Assembly (NCBI GenBank): GCA_950295325.1
Contig: OX485803.1
Location: forward strand, 39,693,554-39,757,553
Source: Polytrichum commune
Taxonomy: Eukaryota; Streptophyta; Polytrichopsida; Polytrichales; Polytrichaceae
Length of the DNA: 64,000 nucleotides
Direction of reading: 5' to 3'
The translations under genes and the position numbers were made by a program. The notes under the pieces are model-generated. The model ran no database searches, was not told the DNA's origin, and worked only from the letters and a program-made list of their open reading frames with translations. This document shows positions 47,340 through 59,802 of the stretch, piece by piece; within the stretch, counting starts at the first letter, position 1; every line of letters begins with the position of its first letter.

Positions 47340-50300
47340 TTAAAACTTTGCGACTGCCAACAAATTATCTTTGTCTGATAATTCAATGGCACCTACTAGA
47401 GAGACAGTTTTTGGAGGGGGGGGCACATGAGCTGCAGCACTCATGCGTTGCTCTTCTAAACTAGTTGTTATGAAAACATCAGATGTGTCTTGTTCTTCCC
47501 TCCTTGAACGTGCTTCCGCTCGCAATACTACCTTCCAACCGGGTTTTCTGAGATCATTGGAGAAAAATACTTGTGTGGCTTGACTTGGGAAAATGAACGG
47601 GTCCGACATCTTGGGTACTTTGTGCCGAGAATTCACCACCATAAACCCCGCATCGTCCCGTACATAAGTTGGATTTCCACGATTATCTTCTCTTTTCAAC
47701 CAATCGCACCGAAAAAGAATCACCGGAGTTCGCAATGGACCATAATCCAACTTCAATATATCTTGTAGCACTCCCACATAGTTTAGGGATACCTCTGATT
47801 GAGAGTCAAATGTTGGTACTTCAAATATAGAAGCAATTCCACTGTCGTATGTTTGCAACAATGCGGACTGTGAATCTTCCACTCGAAAGTGGTACCCGAA
47901 TGCACGCATCCTCGTGTAACGTGTTGCTTTTTGGGATGGCCTACTACACAGCAAAATTCTATCCATGTCGTCCCCGTTGTTGGGATCGTGTGGATGGGTG
48001 TGCACTGCTTTCCTAACCCAGACATCAAATGGTTCCATGTTGCGATTTGCATCATGTGCATCCCTCCATTGCCTGAACACAACATGGATTCATTAGTATG
48101 CGACTTGCGGAGCAATCACACAGGTGTAATATAAAATTGTCATATTACAGTCATTGAACCTCCATTAGTGCATGCCCACGATGATGTAGTCCTATTATAG
48201 TCATATTTCAGTGAAAACTAACTACAGAGTGACTACGCAGCACCATACTCACCGATGCCAGGGTTCCAAGAGTGAGATGTTTGTTAAAACATATTGAGGA
48301 GCAAGTTCTCTCAAAGGAGGAGTCATGATATAATTGGACCCTGCCCCCTCCAGAACCTCCTCTGCATCTCCATATTCTTCATTTGCGTCCCAAACTCGTC
48401 TGTCTACAACCTCAAACCTCTGCAAGTATTATGTGATGAACCCAAGGCATTCATCCTTCACGTAACCCTCTGCCATGGAGGCCTCTGGTCTCGCCGTGTT
48501 GCGCACATACTGTTTCAATGTTTTCATGTACCTCTCAACAGGGTACATCCATCTTGTAGAAACAGGTCCACACAAATCCAGCTCCTCCACAAGGTGATAC
48601 ACCAAGTGTGTCATAATATCAAAAAACGATGGGGGAAAATGCATCTCTAAGAGTGCCATGCTCCGAGCAACGTCAAGACGAAGACCATCAAACTCAATTG
48701 GATTCCACACTTTGCTGCAAATTCTCCGAAAGACCTTCGAGATCCTCATCACTGCCAATCTAGGGCCTGGTTTCAACAAACCCCTTAAGCCTAGCGGCAA
48801 TATTTGCTGCATGAGTACATGGTAATCATGTGACTTCAGTCCCCCAAAGTTCTTCTTCCGTATGTATTGACCTATGTTGGATATGTGGCCTGAAGGTGTT
48901 TTCAAAGACTCAATGGTGCGGGCAAATATGTCAAACTCCTCGCTGGTCAGTACATAAGGGGCTGCTGGTTTTAACATTTTTCCAGAGTTTTTTGGGTTCA
49001 TGGTTAGCCAAAGGTGTTTCCTAATTCCCCTACGTTGTAGATCACGTCTAACTTTCACAGTGTCCTTATGCCCCGTTATGGTCTTCAATATGTTCTTTGA
49101 GAGATTTTGTTCGCAATGCATAACATCCAGTGTGTATCGAATAAGAAGGTCCTGTTTCATAACAACGAATCAAACATTAAAGTACCAGACTAATGCAATT
49201 GCAAGAAGCAACATACTCTCTTCATGTGCAGTTCCAGATTAGTCATTTTGTTGCCTACGTGTACAATATGATAGTCATTGCATAGTCGTCTGGGGTTTTA
49301 GCTGGACTTAAATATAGTCATTCCACAGTCAGGAACACTCATTGTGAGATTACATCATTGCAGAGTACAACGTAAGCAACAGATGTTTGATGTGGACTTT
49401 GAACCTGCAACATTCTATGACAAAATGGATTCGAGTGGTTCTCTGTTCTCAAATTGCTAGCCTGCTAAGTTAGGGTGCAGAAAATTCAAATGGACTATGA
49501 ATAAAAAAATACCTCCCAGTATGGCAAATCATACAGAATGCTTCTCCGTTTCACTCCATGTATTTTCGATGGATCTCCATCACTGCCATCTCTGTTCCCA
49601 TTTGCAAGCCACTCTTGGTATTGCAGACCCCTTAGTTCTTGCTCTTCTGCAGTGATGACTCTAGGAGGACCTCGTTCTTCCGTGCGGCCGTTAAAGTGAT
49701 CTTTCATTCTACATGATTTCCATGGGTCACCCTGTGGAAGCCATCTTCGTGTGTCCATATACGTCTGTTTCCCAAGCTCAATGGAATGTTCCCCCCTAAA
49801 ATCAAGCCCACAAACTGGGCATGCAACGTAGCCTTGGTGCGCAACACCTGCCACTGTTCCATACCCTGGAAAGTCGTGGATTGTCCACAATAGGATTGCT
49901 CTCAAATTGAACGTCCGAAACCCGACCTCTTTCGAGATGTCATAGGCTAACACCCCTCTCCATAACTGTTGCAATTCTTCAACTAATGGGGCCAAATACA
50001 CGTCAAAAAATTGTGCAGTAACAGATTGTTTCCCTGGAATAAGCAAGACTAGCATGATAAAGAATTTCTTGGTTGTCAACCAAGGTGGTATGTTGTAGTT
50101 AAGCAACATCACTGGCCATGTCGACCAAGTAGAGCGTTGAAGCTTGAAAGGATTAACACCATCAGCAGCAAGTCCCATGTGTACATTTCGAGCGTCATGG
50201 CCAAAAGTTAGATCTACATTATCGTGCACATGGTGCCAAGCCTTGGAGTCACATGGATGTCTAACCATGCCATCTGAGCTCCTATTTTTTGAATGCCATG

Positions 50301-51297
50301 TCATGAGTTCGGATATTGCGGGTGTTCGAAACATGCGTTTTAGTCTAGGAATCAATGGGAAATGTCTAAGGACTTTCCACGGTCTTTTATGTTGTGCCAC
50401 GTCTTTATACCGTGGAGCATTGCACTTAGGACAATTTACAGCATTTTCAAGTGGCCCTCTAAACAACACACATCCTCCTACACAAGCGTGAATTGTGTTA
50501 TAATTTAGCCCCAACCGCCGAATCAGTGATTTTGCCGCATGATAATTCTTGGGTAGTCTATTCTCACCGGGAAGAAGGTGTAGGCGGAAAAGAGCGAATA
50601 CTTGATCGGCAAACTTGTTGCTAACTCCGTGGATTGTGCACAGGGTCATGATCAAGATCGTTGCTGCTAATACAGAAGACTTTGCGCCATCGTACAGTAC
50701 CTGAATTGCCTCCTCTAAATCATGTGGGGCATCGTCTTTGTCATCTGCATTGCCTACGTCTGCCATGGGTTCTTCATCCTCTTCATCACCCGAGTCACAT
50801 CCACCATCTTGGAGACCATCAACCACATTAAATGCGTCCATAACGATGTCCTGCAATGTTTCTTCCAATGGGTCATCTTGCTGGTCTATTTCTTGGAATA
50901 CATCCTCCACCATTGAGCGCACTTCGAGGCCTACATCCATCCTCCCATCTTCATGTGTTCTAGGCGCAGTCTTGAACTCACTTTCCCATTCCTCATCGGA
51001 TGAATCCCTGTCACCTGGGCCTCTCCATAGTCTAAAAGCAGGTTCTCTGCCATAAAGGATGAGGTGCTCCTTCACCTTTTCCAATGAGCACTGGACACGG
51101 CCCTTGCACTTGGAGCATGGACACCGTATGCGTTTCAAATTGTAGAATACTGGCTTTTGCTGCTCCCTCTTCCATAGCCTATCATCTCTCAATTGTTGCC
51201 GTCTCTTGTCGCCAACGGGTAATCTCCTTTGCTCCATTCTAAGTTGTTGAGCACGTCCATAATTTTCATTACCAGCCAACACATGCATGGTTAGCAT
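47340..51297 (-). CDS. TNP2-type CACTA transposase, three exons, one in-frame stop
   Basis: The transposase that should cut and join the element ends. Minus-strand model: exons 51297-49513, 49151-48253 and 48072-47340, GT-AG introns, ~1,138 codons. N-terminus: Transpos_assoc-like cysteine region RCPCSKCKGRVQCSLEKVKE (about residues 57-78), then an acidic stretch. The Transposase_21 (Tnp2) core lies at about residues 290-560, with ARNVHMGLAADGVNPF, WPVMLLNYNIPPWL, LIPGKQSVTAQFFDVYLAPL, AYDISKEVGFRTFNLRAILL and a CPVC. Exon 2 is the DUF4218 region: WEDLLIRYTLDVMHCEQN (spanning the splice) and MEMHFPPSFFDIMTHLVYHL-like sequence. Exon 3 is DUF4216: LDYGPLRTPVILFRCDWL and DPFIFPSQATQVFFSNDL. A TAA at 48,429-48,431 (codon ~836) interrupts DUF4218; the same frame continues convincingly for ~59 codons to the next donor. 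As it stands this copy would make a truncated protein. Confidence 0.9.
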
Positions 51298-51696
51298 GGT
51301 GTATGTAAGGGCACTGAATTGACCGAAAGTATGCTAATGTAAATTGGTACCTACCTAAGTGCACGTGGACGGTGACGGTACAAGCAAGGAATTTTGTAGA
51401 TGGATACAAATTCAAGCTCTTTTCGTCTCTCTCTCTTTAATTCAACTAGACAGTTTCATAAATTCAGCAAAATTGAAAATAAGTGACACCAAGAGACTTA
51501 CAAATGACAATAAAAATGATGGGGCTTTTTAGTGTCTCACTGTGATATAGTATTATATAATCATGCACATTTTTGAACTCAAGATGGCTTGGAGTACATG
51601 GCTAATCTGTACATCCAAATTCACACCATGATTTATATGAATATGCAAGTTATGAAGTTGACGGAGTCCTGTCTCTTAGGCCTACACCTATGATCG

Positions 51697-51815
51697 GGGA
51701 GAACCGGCAGTTAGTTACGGATGGACCAGTTACGTTTGAGAAACAACCGGTTGAAATTCAAGATTGCGGGAAAATTAGCCATCATTTTAGAGGAATTTAC
51801 TAAAACTTCCTCAAG
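51697..51815 (+). repeat. ~120-bp repeat shared with 17,678-17,800
   Basis: GGGGAGAACCGGCAGTTAG, GAGAAACAACCGGTTGAAA and AGCCATCATTTTAGAGGAA align with the copy outside the transposon. It is either a captured host sequence or a third repeat that inserted into both. Confidence 0.75.
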
Positions 51816-52079
51816 TACTTATAAGAAGGAAGCTGGTGGCCACGCGCACACTGCAGTATGCTTTTGCTGTGCTCTACCTCTGCACAGCGTAGCTGTCTCA
51901 TTCCTGCACCGGCATCTTCTACCCCGGCTTCAATGTTCTATGCTTCGCTATTCTTGTTTGAATGTTTTCTTGGGCGCAGTTTTGCCATTTGGAAAGGGGT
52001 GTCCTGTGACATTTTGATTAAGTTGTGCAGTACTAATGTAGTTGCAAATTTGTCATTCCTGCCTTGATATGTAGTTGGA

Positions 52080-52240
52080 GTTTAGTCATTTTGTATTTCT
52101 CGCGGAACAGAATTATAGTGATTCCCTAGTCAGTTTGTAGTCGTTCTATAGTCGTGTTACAGACATTCTATAATCATGCTATAGTCATTCCATAGTCACT
52201 ATATACTCGTTCTATAGTCATTCTGTACTCCTAAACGTAT
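52080..52240. repeat. AGTCAT-type minisatellite in the CACTA centre
   Basis: Repeated TAGTCATTC/TATAGTCGTT/ATAATCATGC words at ~10-20 bp spacing, the same theme as in the subterminal zones. Confidence 0.7.
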
Positions 52241-53457
52241 ATGCTAGGGTTTTTTAGTGCCGTTGAAACTTACCCTATATGCAGAATGCTACAACGTAGT
52301 TTAGGTACGCCTCACATTGATGCGACATAAACAATGACTCTGAGAGCCAGAGCATTCGGCTATGAATTGCGCAAGTTTCGGCGTGTATTGGGTTTAGGGA
52401 GCCGCAATGGTAGGTTGAGAAACTACTGTATGGTATTGGGGAGGAGAGAGTGGAGGAATTGGGTGAGTGCCGAGGGGAGTAGACGAGGGAGGTGCGAGGT
52501 AATTAGGTTGATTTGTGCCGCGGTAAAAACGCAGAGAGTGAAAACTGTTTGAATAGATAGAAAGGGTGAAAGGCTGAGAGGGTAGCAGTTTAGGGGTGAG
52601 GGTAGTGTGAGTTAGTGTTTGCATACATGGGTGGTTCTGCAGATGTTGTGGAGCACAGCTTGAACTCTGTGCAGTCCCCTTTAAAACCTCGCAACAATGA
52701 AGGATCAAAAAGAGGGGAGAGTAGTCATACCTTTGCCGTAGAGGGAGGTGAAGCCGCACTCAAAGGGGACTACGAGCTCGCCCGCGACAGACGGGTAGCC
52801 GTGTTGCAGGAGTACCTCAAGCCAGTGAAGACTGCGGCCACAGCACTGTAAGCATCTCCAACACTTGTCTCTTGTGCTATTCTTGATTCTTGTCGTATTT
52901 GCTAGTGTGCGTGGGCTACTATAGTGTAGTCAATGTGTATGTAAGTGTGTATGTAACTTAAGTGTGTATGTAATTGTGCACAGAAGTGTGTATACTTCCT
53001 GTGCACTTAGGGTGAGCAGCTAGTCTTGCATGTGTTATGATGCTTCTCCGAGGTTTATGTGCACTCACACTTGTAATTAGGTTTAATTTTCAAATATGCG
53101 CGGAGCAGCTGCATTTAGCATAGTAATTTTTTAGTGATCGCAAGAGCCTAGGTTTAGGTGCGATTAACGGGGGGGGTGAACACGTGGACGGTGGAGATTT
53201 CGTCTCTCTCCCAGACGTCCACGAGTGTGCAGAACCCACGCCCGTCTGTGGCCCTCCCACTTCTCTTGCCGCACGTACCTCCTCGCTGTGGGAGCGTGCT
53301 TTCCTCAGGCACGTGAATCCATGGCTTAGGGTTTAGTGCTAGGTGAAGATAGTTTAGGGTTTAGTGCTAGCTGAAGGTGGGTTGGTTGTGAAGCAGGCGT
53401 GATTTGTGCACCGCACCAAACCCCCGAGTACGCCGTGAATCCGCATCGAACCCATTC

Positions 53458-56400
53458 ATGCCCCCGCGCAGGAGCAACAGAGCTTGCGTTGCAAAGAAGG
53501 GTACAGAGGGTGGCCCTTTTGAAATGCCGCGCGCCGAGGAAGCAGACGAGTCTAAGACGGAGGATGAGTACATCCCAGGTAACTCTCCCACTTTTTCTCT
53601 CTTGCTCGAATTTGGATTTGGGTGGGTTCCATGTTGAAGGGTTTTGTTGGGCATGTAATCTTGCTTGAATCCTTGTATGCTTGGGCACTGACTTGCTTTA
53701 TATTGCTCACTGTTTTGTTTTTTTCCATAGCCTACTCACTGGATGTGCATACTTGTCTAGGGTTTAGTCACAAGTCTAGGGTGAGAGCTTCTCAATTATA
53801 GTTTGGGATTTCATTCCCGTCTGACTCAAACTTCCTTCGAAAATCTGTCGCTTTCTTCAAGAAATAATCATTTTAAATTGCGACGGCCTTTGCCCACCTC
53901 TTGACCTTCAGCCATAGTGTAAAGTGCCCCTGATGGATGTGATCCATGTGTAGAATAATAAAAAGGTAGAGCATAGTCCCAAACTTGCCTTTTCGCGCAT
54001 CTGAATACCTCACAAGTTTTGTTAGGTGATCATAGCTTGAATAGTTCAACTAGGAGGCTGAAAGATATTGCCGTTTCTTCAATTTGTGCACTTGGACAAG
54101 TGCATCTACGTTAGGTTAGGTGGTTCTGGAAAGACATCTCCCTCGTTTTTGGCTTTCTTTTTTTAAAGAATTTTCTGGAAGTGGGTCTTCAGGAGGCTAG
54201 CTAGTGGCGCTTGTAAGCAAGTCACGGTGCAGCTGGACTTGTGATTCTTGAAGATTTCACAATGTAGGGAGTTTCCAGCTTCGACCACGCCTCGCACCTG
54301 TAAATGTATTGAGTTGAAAGCAAAGTGCTTGTAATGTTGTGAGTAATTCTGCTAGGTCACAATTGACGTTGGATTTCTAGTAACCTCTGATCAAGCTCTT
54401 ACAATTTACACACCTTGAACTTTCCGAGTTACATCTGAATTTTGCAACCAGGTAGGGCGAATTCAGAAGCTTGGCACCCCTGGGATCCACATCCTTCTTG
54501 CCGGACACCATTCGGCGGTAGGATGGGGGACCGCATGTATTTTATTAGTTCACAACCCTAGAAAAAACTGGGTTAGATTTTCCTCATAGCTAGCTTTTTA
54601 AGCTATTTCCTAATGACTAAGCTTTTTCCCTTATGACGAGTACTCTATTCCTTCGTTCTCACAAGTCTCATGCGAGAGCCCATGTCTTTATTGTTGTCTT
54701 ATGTGCATGTGATCAGCATGTAGGGCCCAAATATGATGTTTTATGTTTCGATGTGAAATCACACTTTCGGGTCCTTTCAGGTAGGAGATTCCCTGTTGAA
54801 TCACAAGTCTTGAAACTCCACAGTCTTGAAATTGCCTGCAGGCATGAACTTCAACCGGTTCTGCCACATGTGAGCAGATGATGCATAGGGGTTACAAATC
54901 AGCTTTCCTTGTTGTAAAGTTCGAATGGGCTTAGAGTTTTCTACATCAAGAATTCCTGGATCCCTGTTTTACTATTAAGTTCATAGAAGACACGTCTGCA
55001 CCTCTGTGCTGGTACTGTAGTCGATAAACATGTTCGACACTTTGGTCTTGAAAGGCTAATTTCGTGAAGATTCTCTCATAGAAAAGTGACATGTTGTGCT
55101 TTGCTCAAAATCTGAATAAATATGTACCCCTAAAAGCTAAAATCTAATGATCCAATTAGTGCTAACCTGAATAGATCTAAAGTGTATTTAGGAAGCTAGC
55201 TGTGTGTTGTTGACATCATCACATGTTGCTTCTATTAGTATTTGAAACATGCCACATAGGGAGATACTTCTCAAATGCAACTGAGGGCCTAGTTTCGTTC
55301 CTTGAAGCAGATTAGCGCTTGTATGAATTAGGAATGTTGTTTGTTATTAAAGTGAAGATTCTTGTGGACTGGTTCCTCGCATTCCTTCGCTGCACTGTGA
55401 AAATCTAACTTGCTGGAAATTGCAGACTGCTCTGAGGACTCTGAGTCTGTACACGAAGACGCTCATGCTCTGGCTAGTGAAAGTGCTACAAAGCGAAAAC
55501 GAGCCCGAAATTTTTTTAGGTCTCCAGATAAAAAGGTACGTGTTAAGGGATTGCCTAAAAATCTTGCAGTGATTTTGCAGTTGGTTTGCAGTTGGTTTGC
55601 AGGTAGTTTGCAGTTAGTTTGTAGTCAATCGGCAGTAATTTTAAAGTTAATTTGCAGTCAGGGTGCAGTAATTTTGCAGTTAGTAATTCATCAATTGTGT
55701 GTCATTTGCTAAGTGCCTAAACATATATATTAGCTTCAACCATTATATACACCATTATACACCCATAACTAATCCTTTGATGTGGTGTGTGTTAGGTTGC
55801 AGCACAACAAGTTCACCACTCCACAACACCATCAACACATAATCAATGGCCCCCCAATTGGCACCAACCACCGTGGATGCAACAGCCACATGGGTCCACT
55901 CATCACTGCTACCAACCATACGCTACCCATCCGGGGCCATGTTGCCAACCATACCCCAACCACTGGATTCCCCCGCCAGCACCTGCGGAAGAACACCATC
56001 AAAATCAGTCTAAGGTAAAGGCAGAGAGTGAAGCAAGAGCGACACGGAGAGCCAGTAGGAAGGAAGCAGAAACTAATGTGGATTTGAGGCGTTCTGGAGG
56101 CCAAAAACCGTATACACTGAGAGTGAAAGTCGGTGGCGGCATAGATGGCGGTTGTGAAGGAAAAAATGCCTTTGATGAGGCGCTCCGCAGTCTAGTTCCT
56201 CGAATTTTGGATGTAAGCGTACTAAAGTGGAAGTTCCAGCATCCTAGCTCTGTGGAGAAGCTGAGGTCTGCCATAGACAATGAGTTTGAGTACGTGGGAC
56301 ATAGGCTTTCAGATATTGGCTTCAAAGATGCAGTCAAAAGACAGATGAAAACAAAGAGGGCCAAAATGAAAGGATGGTATATGTCTGGCAAAAAAGAATG

Positions 56401-59400
56401 CCCAGTTTTCATTGAACCAGATCAATGGGCACGGCTATGTAAATACTGGTCGGCGCCCGAGACAGAACAAAAGGCGCAGATGATGGCGAAAGCAAGGCAG
56501 CAAGTGAAGAACACCTCGAATGTGGGGAGGACTGGAAGGGCTGGAAAAGAGGCACAATTGGTAAGTAACCTAACAACTCCATAGCTTGCAATTCTCTTTG
56601 TACATTTATGAAATCCCATTTGAGCTGACGGTGCTAAGGTGCATTGCTATGACAGCGGAGGAAGAGGCAAAGGAGCCCAGGGATTACTGAAATCGCGGAA
56701 GATCTCCAAGAGTCTGAGCAGACTGGAGCTTGTACATCTGTAAGTATTGAGACGCACATGCCTAAGTATTTTGGGTGTCTTGGGGTTATGTTCATTTCTT
56801 GCAAGGGTTATATATGCCAGTTCATTTCTTGCTCGGGTAAATGTAGTCAGTTCATTGATTGCAAGGGTCATTCCCATGTGTTCATTTATTGTCAAGATTA
56901 TATATGTCTGGGTTGCAGCATCAGTCATTCATAATTCCATGACTGCCACTGTGAACTGACGCTGAACTTGTGGGTATATTGCTTTCATTCTTGAATTGAG
57001 TCAATTTCTGTTAGTTTGCAGTAAGTGAGTGGTCATATAGGTGGGTTAATGTAGTCAGTAGATTTCTTGCAAGCCTTATATATGTCAGTTCATTTCTTTG
57101 CTTGGGTTAATGTAGCCACATTCATTTTATGCAAGGGTCATTTCTCATGTTCATTTATTGCACAAATGACATTTGTCTTAGTCGCAGTATCACTCATTCC
57201 TAATTTACAGACTGCCACTGTGAACTTTTGGGTGCAGGCTAGGTTTTTCAATTGAGCTCATGTAGTATATTGCTTTCATTCTTGAATTGAGTCAATTTCT
57301 GTTAGTCTGCAGTAAGTGAGTGGTCATATAGTTGGGTTAATCTAGTCAGTTCATAGTCATAATGTTGGGTTAATGTAGTCAGTTCACAGTCATATTGCTG
57401 TAATCTTGTAGTAATTTCACAGTCATATATGTTGGGTTAATGTGGTAAGTTTTAGTCATATTGCTGTAATTTTGTAGTAATGTCACATTCATATAAGTTG
57501 AGTTTACCTTACGTCACATGCTAGGTTAATGCTGCAAGAGCAGTCAACTCAAATGTATTAACATACTAATGCATCCACCTGAATCCATGGTTGTCAGTAT
57601 GTAGGCTGAGATGTAGCAGCATTCTGCCCTATGGTTGTGTTTATGCTGGATCTTAGCTGCATTCATGTGCAATTCTTCAACATCCAACATATTTATTTTG
57701 AACCCCTCTAAATCATGTATGGTGGGTATGTGCACAGCAAGGGGTTTCCGGGAGGCTGTCAACACGGATGAGCATGGTTGAGAGCACGCAAAACGAGTTC
57801 AAGCAGCAATTATCCGACCTCATGCACACGTCTCAACAAAACACTGTCGTCCTCAATAACCTTTCATCAATGTTCGCCATCATGATGGAGAAAATAGGAA
57901 ACCCAGTGACTGCATGCGACCCAAAGTCACCTACACCCCAAAACACTAACTCCCATATGCCTAGTTCAGAACCGATTTTGAATTCATGGGATGGTAGTCC
58001 AGGTGACACCACCCTAAACCCAATGTCCAAGGTGATTGAATCTGAGGCTCCCACTAATGTGCCTAAGTTGAATAGGGAGGGTGTGATGGGTGGTGGTAGG
58101 AGTGCGGAGGTTGCTAGCGAGGTAGGCGCTAGCAAGGTAGTGGGATTAGAGGCACTTGAGACTCTTGCAGGTGCAATCATGGAAGGTGAAGCTGCAGCGG
58201 TTGGGGAGCCCACTCCCATCCAAGCTAATGGGAAGGAAGGCCTTGATGTTTGTGCAAAGATTGCAGGGAGTGATACGCTCATAGAGGGATGTGGTGATGG
58301 TGAGACTATGATTGCATTGGCCGTGGAGGGTGGGAGTGGAGGGTCAGCCAATGGAGAAGGTAGGTGCGTAGTAAGTGAGAATGTGGAAATGGCTCCGCCA
58401 TTGTCACCTCGGAAGATAGTTACTCCCACTAAACCAAGGCGGAAAAATAAGCCAAATTCCCCTAACAGAGTAGGTGGTAGTGGCAGTCAATCGGCTCATC
58501 CAACAGATCAGGTGAGCAGTGACATTGAGAGAATGGGTACCAACTTTCCAGTTAAGTTATTGATTTTTAATGTCCATGGCACGCTTTTAGATTGCAGTCT
58601 TTTGATGGAGCCAAATCCTAACACGTCAATCCGTGTGACTACGCGGTCCTTGACACGACGGATGGTGTTTAGGCCATGGCTTGTTGAATTCATAGACAAA
58701 TGCTTTAGAAATTTTAGAGTTGCTTTTTGGGGAATCAAGAGCACATCGAACATGGAAGATGTTGTGGCTTCGATGTTGCGGAAGTTTAATGGCTTGGGTA
58801 GCCACAAACCTGTGTTCATATGGTCAGCAAAGGAATGTGAGGAAGTTAGTGAGAATGTTGGGGCGTCAAGGTGGAAGAAACCATTGTCCAAAGTATGGGA
58901 GATGTGGCCAGAATGGAATGAGGGCAATACAGTGATCATCGACCACCACCGAGCTATGGTGGAGTGCAATCCAGTTGCGAACATCATTATCCCGCCTCCA
59001 TTCTATGTGGAAGACATCACAAAGCTTGCAGATGATAACAATTACCTGAGATTTGGTTTGTGGCCTCTTTTGAAAGGCCTAGTTGATAGTCTTGATGTTC
59101 ACAAACATGGCAGTGTGTTGCCTAATTCGAAGCAGGCAATTGGGGATCATTCGCAAAATGTACAAGCGGGTGGGAGGACAACGAGGAGCTCAAAGCTGAA
59201 ACTTGCAGACACATCCTTGTCGGGGCATCCTCCGTTGTCAGGTTAGGGGAGCTGTGAACTACTGGTTCACACTTTGCAATGTCCCCTTGCCTATGTTCAC
59301 ATTGAATTCACTAATGGGCTTAATATATTGGATTTGAGCGCAGGCAAAACAAGGGAAGGAGCGTCGAACAAGGACGGTGAAAGCACTTGAGAACGCGTTG

Positions 59401-59802
59401 ATTGAAGGACCCAATGTGCATCGGGTAAGTACTTAACTCCAACTTGATTGATTTATAGGTTCCGAAGGTTGAATTTATTTTTGTTGCATAATTTGCAAGT
59501 CCCTTGACATGTTGCGTGTTGTGGATGTTGGGCTGGGGCAGTTTACTATTGGCCAAGTTGTGCACTTGATGAATTTCAAGAGTCCGCGGCAAGTAGTGGC
59601 ATTAGGAACTGTTAGTGGTGTGGGGGGGGTAGATAAATTTCATTTCAAACCAATTCCCCACTCGTTCTACAAGGTTGATGTTACACAAGTACAAGTAGGT
59701 GATGCCCCTCTCATGCATCCACATCCAGAAGGGGATCAAATAGTTGTTGCTGATGTGATAGGAGGCAGTGTGATATGGAGCCAGAAGCATATGAAGGCTT
59801 AG
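53458..59802 (+). CDS. TNPA-like CACTA protein with captured FCP1-like (pseudo)phosphatase domain, seven exons
   Basis: Predicted ~985-residue protein from exons 53458-53578, 55426-55535, 55796-56560, 56656-56739, 57738-59241, 59354-59424 and 59500-59802, all GT-AG and frame-consistent. Residues 1-77: charged, with a basic KRKRAR cluster. Residues ~78-170: Pro/His/Gln-rich. Residues ~180-330: plant-transposase (Ptta/En/Spm, Transposase_24-like) region with IDNEFEYVGHRLSDIGFKDA, KGWYMSGKKECP and WARLCKYW. Residues ~361-630: low-complexity, Gly/Glu/Ala-rich. Residues ~633-830: FCP1-like HAD domain with VFRPWLVEFIDKCF, FRVAFWGIKS, WKKPLSKVWEMWPEW, NTVIIDHHRA and IIIPPPFYVED. The nucleophile motif reads FNVHGTLLD (Asn ~638, His ~640 instead of two Asp), and the distal DD reads DH, so catalysis is unlikely. 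Residues ~886-985: Tnp1/DUF8039-like ending with FYKVDVTQVQVGDAPLMHPH and IGGSVIW. Exon 6 has an alternative acceptor at 59,344 that would end early. Two separate genes remain possible. Confidence 0.75.
55560..55690 (+). repeat. Minisatellite in intron 2 of the TNPA-like gene
   Basis: About ten repeats of a TTTGCAGTTAG/TTTGCAGTTGG-type 10-11 bp unit. Confidence 0.75.
56740..57737 (+). repeat. Large intron 4 of the TNPA-like gene with internal repeats
   Basis: Segments at about 56,960-57,060 and 57,260-57,350 are near-duplicates (TTGCTTTCATTCTTGAATTG, GTCAATTTCTGTTAGT, GTAAGTGAGTGGTCATATAG). GGGTTAATGTAGTCAGTTCA-type units recur, especially at 57,330-57,490. Motifs again contain AGTCA words. 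Confidence 0.75.

Larger units (their letters stand above)
51298..53457. promoter_or_regulatory. Shared intergenic region between the two divergent CACTA genes
   Basis: About 2.2 kb separates the TNP2 start (minus) from the first ATG of the TNPA-like gene (plus), so promoters of both should lie here. It contains an AGTCATTCTATAGTC-type minisatellite at about 52,080-52,240 and a ~120-bp repeat shared with 17,678-17,800. The right part (52.3-53.4 kb) is GC-richer and could include untranslated exons, with open frames but no family resemblance. No TATA box could be assigned safely. Confidence 0.55.

Noticed and set aside
48400-48470. A small intron removing the TNP2 stop
   Set aside because: The only GT...AG pair in reach would make an intron of about 50 bases, and the sequence on both sides reads as continuous homologous protein.
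52394-52759. 121-codon minus-strand frame in the CACTA centre
   Set aside because: No family resemblance; it lies in the GC-richer promoter region where chance frames are long.
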